A stretch of 64,000 nucleotides of DNA from Medicago truncatula. Taxonomy: Eukaryota > Streptophyta > Magnoliopsida > Fabales > Fabaceae. Below the pieces are notes generated by a model. That model ran no database searches. It was not told where the DNA came from and saw nothing but the letters and a program-made list of their open reading frames with translations. Shown piece after piece: positions 24,435-33,311 of the stretch. The position numbers and the translations under genes were made by a program. Where the stretch lies: contig NC_053044.1 in NCBI RefSeq assembly GCF_003473485.1, forward strand, positions 2,430,501-2,494,500, given 5' to 3'. Numbering within the stretch: position 1 is the first letter of the stretch; each line of letters opens with the position of its first letter.

Positions 24435-24814
24435 CATTTTAGGCTTAAATATTGCACTCGTCCCTGCAAATATGGCCCGTTTAAGTTTTGGTCCTCGTAA
24501 AATAAAAATTCAGAAATCAATCCCCGCAAATTTTTTTGTTTTTTAAAATAGTCCCTAGAGGGACTATTTTCAAAAACAAAAAATTTTGCAGGGACCTTTT
24601 TAAAAAACAAAATATTTTGCAAGGACCAAAAACTACAAAATGAGTTCAATCAGCGTGCGCCATGTAGGCATTTTGGTGACTTGTCATTACTTAAATGGAC
24701 CCAGGGGTATTTTTAAAAGACAGATTTTTTTGCGGGGACTGATTTCTGAATTTTTATTTTACAAGAACCAAAACTTAAACGGACCATATTTACAAGGACG
24801 AGTGCAATAACTTT
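24435..24814. mobile_element. MITE with long (about 90 bp) terminal inverted repeats
   Basis: The left part (TATTGCACTCGTCCCTGC, then GTTTAAGTTTTGGTCCTCG, then AATCAATCCCCGC) is mirrored by the right part (GCGGGGACTGATTTCTG, then CCAAAACTTAAACGG, then CAAGGACGAGTGCAATA). CATGAAAT lies immediately outside both assumed ends (24427-24434 and 24815-24822), which would be an 8-9 bp duplication. The long inverted ends favour a Mutator-like origin. It sits 80 bp after the LINE. Confidence 0.65.
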
Positions 24815-24822
24815 CATGAAAT

Positions 24823-25764
24823 ATCAAACTTCAACTCTGGAACAATCTGTCAAAAAAAAAAAAAACACACTCTGTAACAAGCTCACACGAAACAGAGATT
24901 GAAGACTGAAAGTTTTTTAATGTAATACACACACGTACTTAACATATGTTCTTATTCTTAATTAACACATACACATACATAACACGTGAGCGCCAGAATT
25001 GAAGGGAATTGAAAATATTCAAAGCAAAGCATCCCCTATAATGAGTATTAAATGAATCAATAATCTGCATCTAGACCCAACAATTGTATCTTAAATCAAA
25101 TACTTCATTTTATAACTTCATGTTCTTCCACTCTTTCTTCTTTTTGAATATTCATATGTAGTCTTTTATTTTATTTTTCTTTTGGATATGTTCTTTTACT
25201 TTGCATTTGAATTTTTTAACATTTACTACCCATCTTATTATAGAATTTTAACTATTCATGAAACCATTAATACGGTAACAAACTTTTGTTTAAATTTTAA
25301 AAAACAACAAACAAACTTTGTTTAAAAAAAAACTTTAGTTTTTCAAATATATATAATTAATTAATTTTATTGAAAAGATAAAACTAATTGACAAAGGGTA
25401 TAATTGACAAATCATATCTTTAAAATATCAAAAGACACTTAAATAGAAACGAATAATCCGCACCAGAAAGACAATTGAAAATGAATGAAGGAGTAATAAT
25501 CATATGTAGGCAAAATAAAAAAGGAAGTGAAAAAAAAAATAGAGCAAACTCAAAATTGATAAATAAATAAAATGAGCCCATCTTTCAAAAAACTAAAAAC
25601 TATAAAATTAGCCCTATTCCTTTTAAAAAAAAAAAAAAATTAGCCCTATTGTTATGGTAATCGTGTTTCTCACGAAACCTAGCCATATATATGTATATTT
25701 TGTCAAAAAAAAAATTAAAAAATATATATATATACTTTCATTAACCTTGCTGTGTAGTATCATT
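24823..25764. other. Intergenic and probable promoter region of the F-box gene
   Basis: AT-rich with A and T runs. No gene or complete mobile element was identified. It directly precedes the F-box start at 25765, so it should contain that gene's promoter, but I cannot assign specific sites. Confidence 0.4.
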
Positions 25765-26970
25765 ATGATGGTGGAATTGACTGCCATTAACAAGCAGTTC
25801 TTGTGTGTCCTCCCTACCTTAAGCTCTTCTGGCCATTCACTTTATGACCCGCCACTTCCTACGCTTCCGTTTGATTTGGTGGCAGAGATCCTGTGTAGGC
25901 TACCTGTGAAGCTCCTCCTTCAGCTCCGATGCTTCTGCAAGTCATGGAATTCTTTAATCACCGATCACAAATTCGCCAAGAAGCACCTCAGCTTGTCAAC
26001 CACACGCTGCCTTCACTGCGTAAGCTACACTGGGTTCCCCTATCTGTACGTTCTCAAGTCTTACCCACTCGGGCCCGTTCTCAACAACTTAACCACCAAC
26101 ATCACAGAGTATGAGTATTCTCCGTATAATATTCATGGAGATCATCCTAGGTTATGTGTAGATTGCTTCGTTGGCTCCTGCAATGGCATACTTTGTTTTA
26201 CTGCTGGTATTTATAAAATCTCTGTCATATTATGGAACCCTTCCATTAGAAAAATTAAGGAGTTTCCCCTATTTCAAAAGCCAAATTGGAGTTTCACTCA
26301 CATGGCGTTTGGCTTTGGCTATGATTCTTTTAATGATAATTACAAAGTGGTTGTTGTTTTGCAAGGTCTTATACAAGATAGTAGTGGTAATATTGCATGC
26401 AAGACAGAAGTGAAGGTTCATACATCTATTACCAATTGTTGGAAAAACATTCAGGAGTTTACTTTTGGTAGTATCCTTCCTGAGCAATCAGGTAAATTTG
26501 TGAGTGACACAATTAATTGGTTGGCCGTTATTGATTTTGATGGGAGAAGTCCACGCTTTATTATTTCTTTTGATTTGGAGAAAGAGTCTTATCAAAAGGT
26601 ATTGCTTCCTGATTCTGGGGGGGTAAATGTGTGTAACTTCTTGGCCTTGTTTGTGTTGAGGGATTGTTTGTGCGTGACTTATGGTGATAGTGATTTTGAT
26701 TCGGTTCTGAAGGATGTTTGGATTATGAAGGAGTATGGAAATAAAGATTCTTGGACTAAATTGTTCACTCTTTCTTGCAGGGTAGATCGAGGTGTATCTC
26801 ATATTTCTGCCAAGCCGGTATATTTATTTGAGGATGATCAAGTGTTGTTGAAGTTGACAGGGGCGTTTAATTCGTTTGTTTACGATTCCAGGAGTGGTAC
26901 TTTAAAGTCTAGTGATTTTCAAAACATCTTAGGAGTCTCTGTTGAGAGTTTAATATCACCTTGTTCTTAA
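25765..26970 (+). CDS. F-box protein, FBA-type (F-box copy 1, intact)
   Basis: Single-exon gene of 401 aa. I chose ATG 25765 (a second ATG follows at once); the open frame runs further upstream but only through A/T-rich non-coding sequence. The F-box lies at about residues 31-76 (LPTLPFDLVAEILCRLPVKL), followed by the F-box-associated (FBA) repeat pattern: GSCNGILC at about 137, LWNPSIRKIKEFP at about 155, FGFGYDSFNDNYKVV at about 185, VSDTINWLA at about 247, and EYGNKDSWTKLF at about 324. The F-box binds Skp1/ASK in an SCF ubiquitin ligase; the FBA region would choose the substrate, which is unknown. It resembles the CPR30-like and At3g23880-like groups that are expanded in legumes. Confidence 0.9.
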   Translation: MMVELTAINKQFLCVLPTLSSSGHSLYDPPLPTLPFDLVAEILCRLPVKLLLQLRCFCKSWNSLITDHKFAKKHLSLSTTRCLHCVSYTGFPYLYVLKSYPLGPVLNNLTTNITEYEYSPYNIHGDHPRLCVDCFVGSCNGILCFTAGIYKISVILWNPSIRKIKEFPLFQKPNWSFTHMAFGFGYDSFNDNYKVVVVLQGLIQDSSGNIACKTEVKVHTSITNCWKNIQEFTFGSILPEQSGKFVSDTINWLAVIDFDGRSPRFIISFDLEKESYQKVLLPDSGGVNVCNFLALFVLRDCLCVTYGDSDFDSVLKDVWIMKEYGNKDSWTKLFTLSCRVDRGVSHISAKPVYLFEDDQVLLKLTGAFNSFVYDSRSGTLKSSDFQNILGVSVESLISPCS

Positions 26971-26999
26971 TGCTAGATGTAGATGTAGCAATATGCCAC

Positions 27000-27890
27000 T
27001 CGAGCATGAGATTTAACTGATGACTTCTATGACTTCTTGGATTTTTGTTAGCTAATGGTTGGTTGTTGACCTTGCATCTTGAGACATTGTTGTTATTTTC
27101 ATCTGTATTATTTTTTTGTTAGTTCTCTCATCGTGCATTACATTGTTATAGTTCACAACCATGCATTGAGTTTTATGGTTTTACATTTGATTTTGTATGA
27201 TCCTAATAAAGACTTGGATGTATTGCAAAGGCAATATTACTTTTTGAAATATCTGCGCAAGGATATGCACATATTTATCAGACATGTGGTTCTTTGTGAC
27301 TGTTAGGATATACACTAATGTCTTGTAAGGATTTTTGATGGAATACGAAGACAATTTTGATATTTTTTACTATATAATACTTTGTTTTCTTTGAATTGTG
27401 TCTCAGATGGTGCCTTCTTGAATTCATATTCTAATGTCAATTTAACTATATCACTATATATGTTAACAAGTTTGCTCATAAATAGACGTATCAGATGGAT
27501 TATATTATTAATTTTTCAAATCAGTACCATGGGATAGAGACTTTATCTGGAGTAACATGTTTTTCGCCCCTTTGCATTCTATGTAAAAAATTTCTTAGTG
27601 TATTTGCAGACGTTAGGCTTGCCGCACAAAAGTTTGTTGTTTCCAAAACTATTGCAAAGATACAAGTGAAGAATAGTAAATTTTCACATGCTCATATTCT
27701 ACAATGCCAGTAATTTTTTATATTGATTTCCCAAAATTTTCAGATTCCTGAATATAAGTCTTTATAAATTAGAGGAAGTCATTGACTCTACGTATTCCTC
27801 TGTTCATCATATTTTCAGATTCCTGAATCTTAAGAGATAAATGAGTTGGCGAAACATATGGTTTTTATAGAACACCATGGCATCGTTTAT
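27000..27890. other. 3' flank of F-box copy 1, no gene seen
   Basis: Probably contains the 3' UTR of the F-box gene. The open frames here lack recognisable content. Confidence 0.35.
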
Positions 27891-27899
27891 TCTGCTACG

Positions 27900-27950
27900 A
27901 CAGATGAATTAACTGCCATCAACAAGCAGAAGCTCTCAGTACTCTGTTCA
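27900..27950 (+). pseudogene. Tiny duplicate of an F-box gene 5' end
   Basis: GAATTAACTGCCATCAACAA followed by GCAG matches the 5' coding end of F-box copy 1 (GAATTGACTGCCATTAACAA then GCAG at 25774). No F-box follows. It appears to be a scar of a lost tandem copy. Confidence 0.5.
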
Positions 27951-27969
27951 CTCAATAGGACTAGGAGGC

Positions 27970-28541
27970 ACTTGTGTCACCTTCTGAAAATATATTAGAA
28001 CCTACCAGGACAGCTCACATCCGAACCCCAAAGACAAGACAGCAACCAACCTTAAAAAGCAGTTGACGCATGTATTTTCAATCTACTCAAACTCTAATGC
28101 AAAGATAACACTTTTATCCCATCAATTACTTCATCAATCTCCCTCACTTGGTTGCATCAAATCCTTTCGTTCCTCACCCTGCAAATCACCAAAAGCTTGG
28201 AATGCCAAATCAACCACGCACCTTTCAGATTTTCTTCTCATTAACCTCAACCGACCAACAAGAAAAGTGCACAAATAAATTCGGGGAGTAACAAAATTAA
28301 AATCCATCCATCTCAAAACGTTTTGAAACACCATATCTTCCATTTTGCCACACAACAGACAATTTAAGAATGCGTTGTGATCCAAAACGTTTCCAAATGC
28401 AAGATTTGAACACGTTGGAATACAGTCTAGAAGAAGAGTCCAAGAAAAAACCACAACTTTTGACCGAGCCGGGCTCCTCCAAATTGACTCAAACATCCAC
28501 TTCTCCAAGTTATTCAACCTATCATCATCTATAAGCAACAC
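27970..28541 (-). mobile_element. LINE 3' fragment with zf-RVT remnant
   Basis: The minus-strand frame from 28541 reads ESIWRSPARSKVVVFSWTLL, then IPTCSNL and LNCLLCGKMED. This is the zf-RVT pattern of plant LINE ORF2. It is 5' truncated, and the lower-coordinate end should be its 3' UTR. It belongs to a different subfamily from the 2867 and 11476 copies. Confidence 0.6.
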
Positions 28542-28589
28542 CTTCTAAATAAATACGTAGTTAATTTGATTAAAAAAAATATATATATA

Positions 28590-28760
28590 TACCTAACTTG
28601 CATTGAGCCGACATTAATCATGTAACTGTAGTCGCCATAAAGGCGAGCATGATCATGAGTAATTTTCATCCTTTGAAGAATATCGCCGACATCTTGGATG
28701 ATTTTTATGTATTGGTTTACCATGGACCCCTTATCAAGGTCATCCACCTTAAAACTCACC
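28590..28760 (-). other. Possible captured exon of unknown origin
   Basis: A minus-strand frame reads MSFKVDDLDKGSMVNQYIKI and continues to SYMINVGSMQ. It is followed by a donor-like GT (near 28600), and AG precedes GTGGATGACC at its start. The composition looks protein-like, but I do not recognise the family and no partner exons are visible. Confidence 0.25.
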
Positions 28761-29004
28761 TAGGTAATAGTACCATATCCAAGTAACTAATTTCACCATA
28801 TTTTTGTGCTCTAGTCTTCCTATTGCCTTCAGATAATATTCAAGTTGTAATTAATTAGTTTCTCACAAACGTAGCCCCCTGCAACTAAGAGAATATTCTT
28901 CTTCTTTATTGACCAACTAATGCTACAGGTCTCGTTCTCTCACGAGGATGAATATTAATAGCATTTTAAATATATATTAATGGCGTTTAGAAAGATTTTT
29001 TATT

Positions 29005-30010
29005 GAGTAAATTGGGGATTATCCTCCTAAAATTGTTAGTTTCGTGATTTTGTCAATTACCCTCCTAACATTAACCAAACTTCAATTACCTCCTGAAATT
29101 GCACAACCTTAATCAATTTACCCCCTCCTTAATATTCTTCTGTTAGTCAACATGACGTTTTGCAAATACCCTCCCTGAAGTTTTGCACTTAGGTCAATTA
29201 ACAGGCAAACAATTAGCTTTATGTTGGATTAATTCCCATCACATTATGCTGGGTCAAATACCCTCCCTGAAGTTTATACTTGACTCAAAAGATATTAAAG
29301 GCAAACAATTAACAGTTAGCTTTATGTTGGGTCAATTCCCATCACATTATTCTGCACCATAATCAAAATTTATTTGTTTGATCTATTATTTGTTGTTTTC
29401 TTTCTTTTTTATAGCAAATCTTGTTAATTTTTGAACTACTCATTGATCATTTTTGTTGTATGTTATGATGAGTAGCTGTTTACTATTGATCTCAAATGCT
29501 CCTAAAACATAATCTATATCTATATGCATAAAAGGAACACAAAAACCGTATCCATTTCAAACAATGGTCATGAGCTTCATGAATGGAAATTGTAAACAAA
29601 CACAAATGGACATAGGAGAATGGCACCATAATCAACTTGTAAAGGAAGATCAATAAGTCAAAGGTGAAATCACAATGATGATACACATGCCATCGATAAA
29701 ATTCAATAATTATATTCCAAGAACTTAAAGGAGACATAAAACTAACGTTAATTGTTTGTCTTTAATATCTTTTGAGTCAATGATAAGAAAAAATATATAT
29801 AAATTTTCAAGTTAGGGAAGCATTTTGCACATAAGTGCAAAACTTTAGTGGGTATTTGCAAAACTTCATGTTGACTAACAACATAATTTGACAGAAGGGG
29901 TAAATTGATTAACATTGTGTAATTTCGAGGGGGTAATTGAAGCTTTGTTAATGTCACGTGGGTAATTGACGAAACTTACAATTTCAGGGAGATAATTGCC
30001 TATTTACTCG
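29005..30010. mobile_element. Long-TIR Mutator-like fold-back element
   Basis: A 1006-bp element whose two ends are inverted copies over roughly 270 bp (about 29005-29300 against 29740-30010). GTCAATTACCCTCC faces the inverse of GGGTAATTGACG, and TGTTAGTCAACATGA faces its inverse TCATGTTGACTAACA. TTTTTTATT is duplicated at 28996-29004 and 30011-30019 (9 bp), as Mutator-like elements do. Next to the left arm is an internal direct duplication (AGCTTTATGTTGG occurs twice). No transposase was seen. Confidence 0.8.
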
Positions 30011-30175
30011 TTTTTTATTGCAATGATACATATAAATTATGAACAATGGTTTTTATGTAATTTTGTTTTTCTTTTAACAAAAATGAAATTTTTATATTGA
30101 TTTTTTTTTTTAAAATTTGATTGAAATTGTATGAACAAGTATTTTGCAATTTTATATTGTAATAAACTATACTTA

Positions 30176-30266
30176 CCATTTTCCTCGTGAGCGTAGCTCA
30201 GTTGGTAAGGACAATGTATAATATACGAAAGGTCCGGGGTTCAAACCTAGGCCACCGTGAAAAAAA
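30176..30266 (+). mobile_element. tRNA-derived SINE with 12-bp target duplication
   Basis: An A box (TAGCTCAGTTGGTAAGG, from 30195) and a B box (GGGGTTCAAACC, from 30235) are followed by GGCCACCGTG and an A tail. AAACTATACTTA occurs at 30164-30175 and 30267-30278. This is a short SINE with an internal pol III promoter, not a tRNA gene: the acceptor stem does not form and the anticodon region is lost. Confidence 0.85.
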
Positions 30267-30606
30267 AAACTATACTTATGTTTTTGAATGACACCAACAA
30301 TATATCAAATATAATATAATTTTTTTTTTAATGACATTAACAATATAGCATTCTTATAAGAAATTTTTTAAGGGTATAATTGAAAGTGAAAATATTAGTC
30401 AAAAAACATGTATTCTCTTAATAATATTGTTAAAAAAAATGTATTCTCTTTATAGATATAGATGGTTTAAATTACCCCTAAAAAAATATGATTTTAAGTA
30501 GTAGGATCCTTTTGCAATCTAAGCCACCTGCTATGATATTCCTGCACATTTTAAATATTAAAACTAGTAAAGTAATATTGAAAACATCCATCAAATATTT
30601 TTTAGA

Positions 30607-31400
30607 CTGGTGCTAGTCACACCCTAAAAAAAATAAGTTACACCTAAATTTATTTAAAATTTTACAATAATATCAAAATTGCCCTCTTCATGTGAATTTT
30701 TAAAAACCCATATTTTATGATCATTCTGAACCCTTACCCCATTTCATCCACAAATCACAATAGATGTGCAACCAATATCTGAATCAACATCTTTGTTATT
30801 GATCTGTACTATATTCAAAAAGCTTAGTGAATTTCATGAATTTCATTTTCGATGAGTTTCTATTTGTTTATTGTTTGTTTTGGTATGAGATATGCCTGTC
30901 AATTTGATTTTAAGTGATAGGTTAGTGTAAATTAAGTTTACGTGTATGTATATAAAAGGGGTTAGTGTAGTTTACGTATGTAGGTTAATGTAAATTCAAG
31001 TTTACGTATGTTCAATTTAGGTTAGTGTAAATTCAGTTTACTTACGTTCAATCTAGATTAATGTAAATTAAGTTTACTTATTTTCAATTTAGGTTAATGT
31101 AAATTTAGTTTACGTATGTATATAAGAGGTTAGTGTAAATTCAGTTTACTTACGTTCAATCTAGGTTAATGTAAATTAAGTTTGTAAATTAAGTTTGTAA
31201 ATTCAGTTTACTTACGTTCAATCTAGGTTAATGTAAATTAAGTTTACTTATGTTCAATTTAGATTAATGTGAATTAAGTTTACTTATGTTCAATTTACAT
31301 TAACGTAAATTTAGTTAATTTGAAATTTTTATTTTAGTTAAAGGGTATATTAGTCATTCTGGAGTGTAACTTGTTTTTTTTGGGGTGTGACTAACACCAG
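30607..31400. mobile_element. TIR element carrying a minisatellite
   Basis: The ends CTGGTGCTAGTCACACCC and GGGGTGTGACTAACACCAG are inverted and are followed inward by AAGTTACACC and GGAGTGTAACTT, also inverted. Much of the interior is the tandem array at 30925-31315. No coding sequence was found. I could not fix the target duplication, so the superfamily stays open. Confidence 0.65.
30925..31315. repeat. About 36-bp minisatellite, roughly 11 units
   Basis: A repeating word, GGTTAGTGTAAATTCAGTTT followed by ACTTACGTTCAATCTA, recurs with small changes (ttaatgt/ttagtgt, aag/cag, cgtatg/ttacg) from 30925 to 31315. One short deletion unit lies near 31180-31200. The array sits wholly inside the TIR element. 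Confidence 0.8.
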
Positions 31401-31422
31401 TAGCATGGACATAAAAAATAGA

Positions 31423-31475
31423 CTGGTGCTAGTCACACAAAAAAAAAAACAAATTACACCCCAGAATGACATTTT
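31423..31475. mobile_element. Extra inverted end fragment of the 30607 element family
   Basis: CTGGTGCTAGTCACAC, then an A run, AAATTACACC and CCAGAATGAC together equal the inverse of the right end of the element at 30607-31400, only 22 bp beyond it. It is either a truncated second copy or a product of aberrant transposition. Confidence 0.55.
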
Positions 31476-31479
31476 AATT

Positions 31480-32197
31480 ATGCATATGATTGACTCTTTT
31501 GTTGTTGTTATTGCTTAGTGGTGTCAAGTTTTTTTATTTGCCGGGTTGAAATGTTAACATGATTTATGCTTGCATTTATTCCGTAGTGATTCAAAGAAAA
31601 ATGAATGCAATGTTGCCAGCGACATAGAGAGATTGAGTGTCTGAGATTGTAACAAAGTTCATTTCCATATGCATGTTTGCCTTATAATGTCACGATATTT
31701 TTACTTTAGTTGCACCTGAAGCCTCAAAATAGACTTATAACATCATAGTTGAAATGCCTCTTTTCAGGTTGGTTGTGTTTGTTTGTTTGAATTGCTTAGG
31801 TTCATTTTATGGTCTGGAGCTTTGCTGAAGATGGCGGTGAAAAAGGGTAGCAGTTCTAGTGTTGTGGAATTCCTAAGTTCCGTTTAACTAGTTCTATATG
31901 TTCTCAATAGTTTGCATAACCTTGTCTTTCACTTTGTTATACTTGTTCTAAAAGAAAAAGAGTTGTACACTCCTGTTCCATTATATGGCAATGCTGTCTG
32001 TTTGATTCTAATCATCTCGACATGTTTCGTTCTGAAACTTCATGACATTGTATCCTTGTTAGCATCACTATGTCATTTCTACTCTTATCTATGTTTATAT
32101 ATTGCCGGCAAAATTGCTACATGAAGTTTCTAGAAGAAGTTGAATTGTGGTGATATGGCCCATGAGAATTAAGTCCGGACAAGGCTACATCATATGA
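31480..32197. other. Intergenic, no gene supported
   Basis: There is a short ATG frame at about 31831 (MAVKKGSSSSVVEFLSS) that stops after 18 codons, and T-rich DNA. I cannot tie it to a gene. Confidence 0.3.
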
Positions 32198-32454
32198 ATA
32201 AGAAAGGAATTCTGCTCTTCACCTTGCACATTTTGCTCGTGCCCTGCACTTTTTTCAAATTTGACCCTGTGTGAGTTAAGTCACGCAACACTAAGCCTAT
32301 GCGCGAGTTAACTGGCGCAAGTTGGCCAGTGGTAAAAACTGAAGCACAAACGTTTCTTGGACGGTAGTCAATGGTTTTGATTGGATTTTACACGTTTTTC
32401 TTAAGTTTTTCACACGTTTTTGGACCTCATTAAATGCCATATACCTTATACCAC

Positions 32455-32465
32455 CTATAAAAACC
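32455..32465 (+). promoter_or_regulatory. TATA box in front of the fold-back
   Basis: CTATAAAAACC lies about 140 nt upstream of the hairpin and is followed by a CT-rich leader, as in many plant pol II promoters. Confidence 0.5.
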
Positions 32466-32515
32466 CTCACGTACTTCCTCTTTCCTCACATTTTCTCCTC
32501 CCACTCTCTCCCCCT

Positions 32516-32568
32516 CTTTCTCTTCTTCTTCTTCTTCTTCTTCTTCTTCTTCTTCTTCTTCTTCTTTG
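32516..32568. repeat. (CTT)n microsatellite
   Basis: About 15 consecutive CTT units lie between the TATA box and the fold-back. Confidence 0.9.
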
Positions 32569-32601
32569 TAGTCTCTAGGGTCTTTATACCCCTTTAGGTA
32601 A

Positions 32602-32832
32602 ATACCAGTGGCTTTTGGGGAAGTAGTGGTCCGTTAGGTTGGGGAAAAAGACATCATCCCTTGAGGTAAAATTAGGTTTGCCTCCTTTTACTCCCAAAAT
32701 CTTTTTACCGTGGGTAAAAAGAATCATCATGGGGGTATAAAAGGAACCAAATTTAAATTTAACTCAAAGGGTCTTGATGTCGTTTTCCCCAACAAGACGG
32801 ATCACTATTTTCCCCAAGAGCTATTGACATAT
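32602..32832 (+). ncRNA. 231-nt fold-back, MIRNA-like, inside a Mutator-like element
   Basis: The left arm (TTTTGGGGAAGTAGTGGTCC, then GTTGGGGAAAAAGACATCA, then TCCTTTTACTCCC) is mirrored by the right arm (GGGTATAAAAGGA, then TGATGTCGTTTTCCCCAAC, then GGATCACTATTTTCCCCAAG). The arms are about 105 nt with scattered mismatches. The loop region around 32702-32722 is itself a palindrome (TTTTTACC..GGTAAAAA). A TATA box and a CT-rich leader precede it, so a capped transcript entering the small-RNA pathway is plausible. No mature small RNA can be named from sequence alone. Confidence 0.5.
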
Positions 32833-33124
32833 ACCGAAGAGGGTAAAATATATGTATTATATAATGTAATGTTTGAATCATATTAATAAAATGAGAGTTA
32901 TTTTTATTAATTTTGTTTTTTATTTGTATTTATTTTCGCATTTATTTTATGTTTATGCTTATGTATTGAATAAATAAATATTGAATAAAAAAATTGATTT
33001 TATTTTCTAATTTTGTATTTAATGAATAAATAAATTAGAATAAAAATTGAATTAGTATAAAATCGAATTTATTTTAAGTGCATAAATAAATTAGAATAAA
33101 GTGACCAAATAATTTAGAATAAAA

Positions 33125-33275
33125 TAGAATATATGTTTAGACTTTGCGCCATATTGACTAAATAAAATAATTTATTGAATCATATTGAATAAATAAAATA
33201 TTTTAGACTTTGCGCCATATTGAATAAAGTAAGTAAAATAATTTATTGAATCATATTGAATAAATAAAAAAAAGT
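33125..33275. repeat. Tandem repeat, about 65-75 bp, two to three units
   Basis: TTTAGACTTTGCGCCATATT followed by AAATAATTTATTGAATCATA occurs twice, and a third partial unit (CACTTTGCGCCAG) precedes the solo LTR. It lies inside the Mutator-like element. Confidence 0.6.
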
Positions 33276-33311
33276 AGGCACTTTGCGCCAGTTATTGTTC
33301 GCACTAGTTTA

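Noticed and set aside
30185-30260. Possible functional tRNA gene
   Set aside because: A and B boxes are present, but there is no acceptor stem or anticodon loop. An A tail and a 12-bp target duplication show that it is a SINE.
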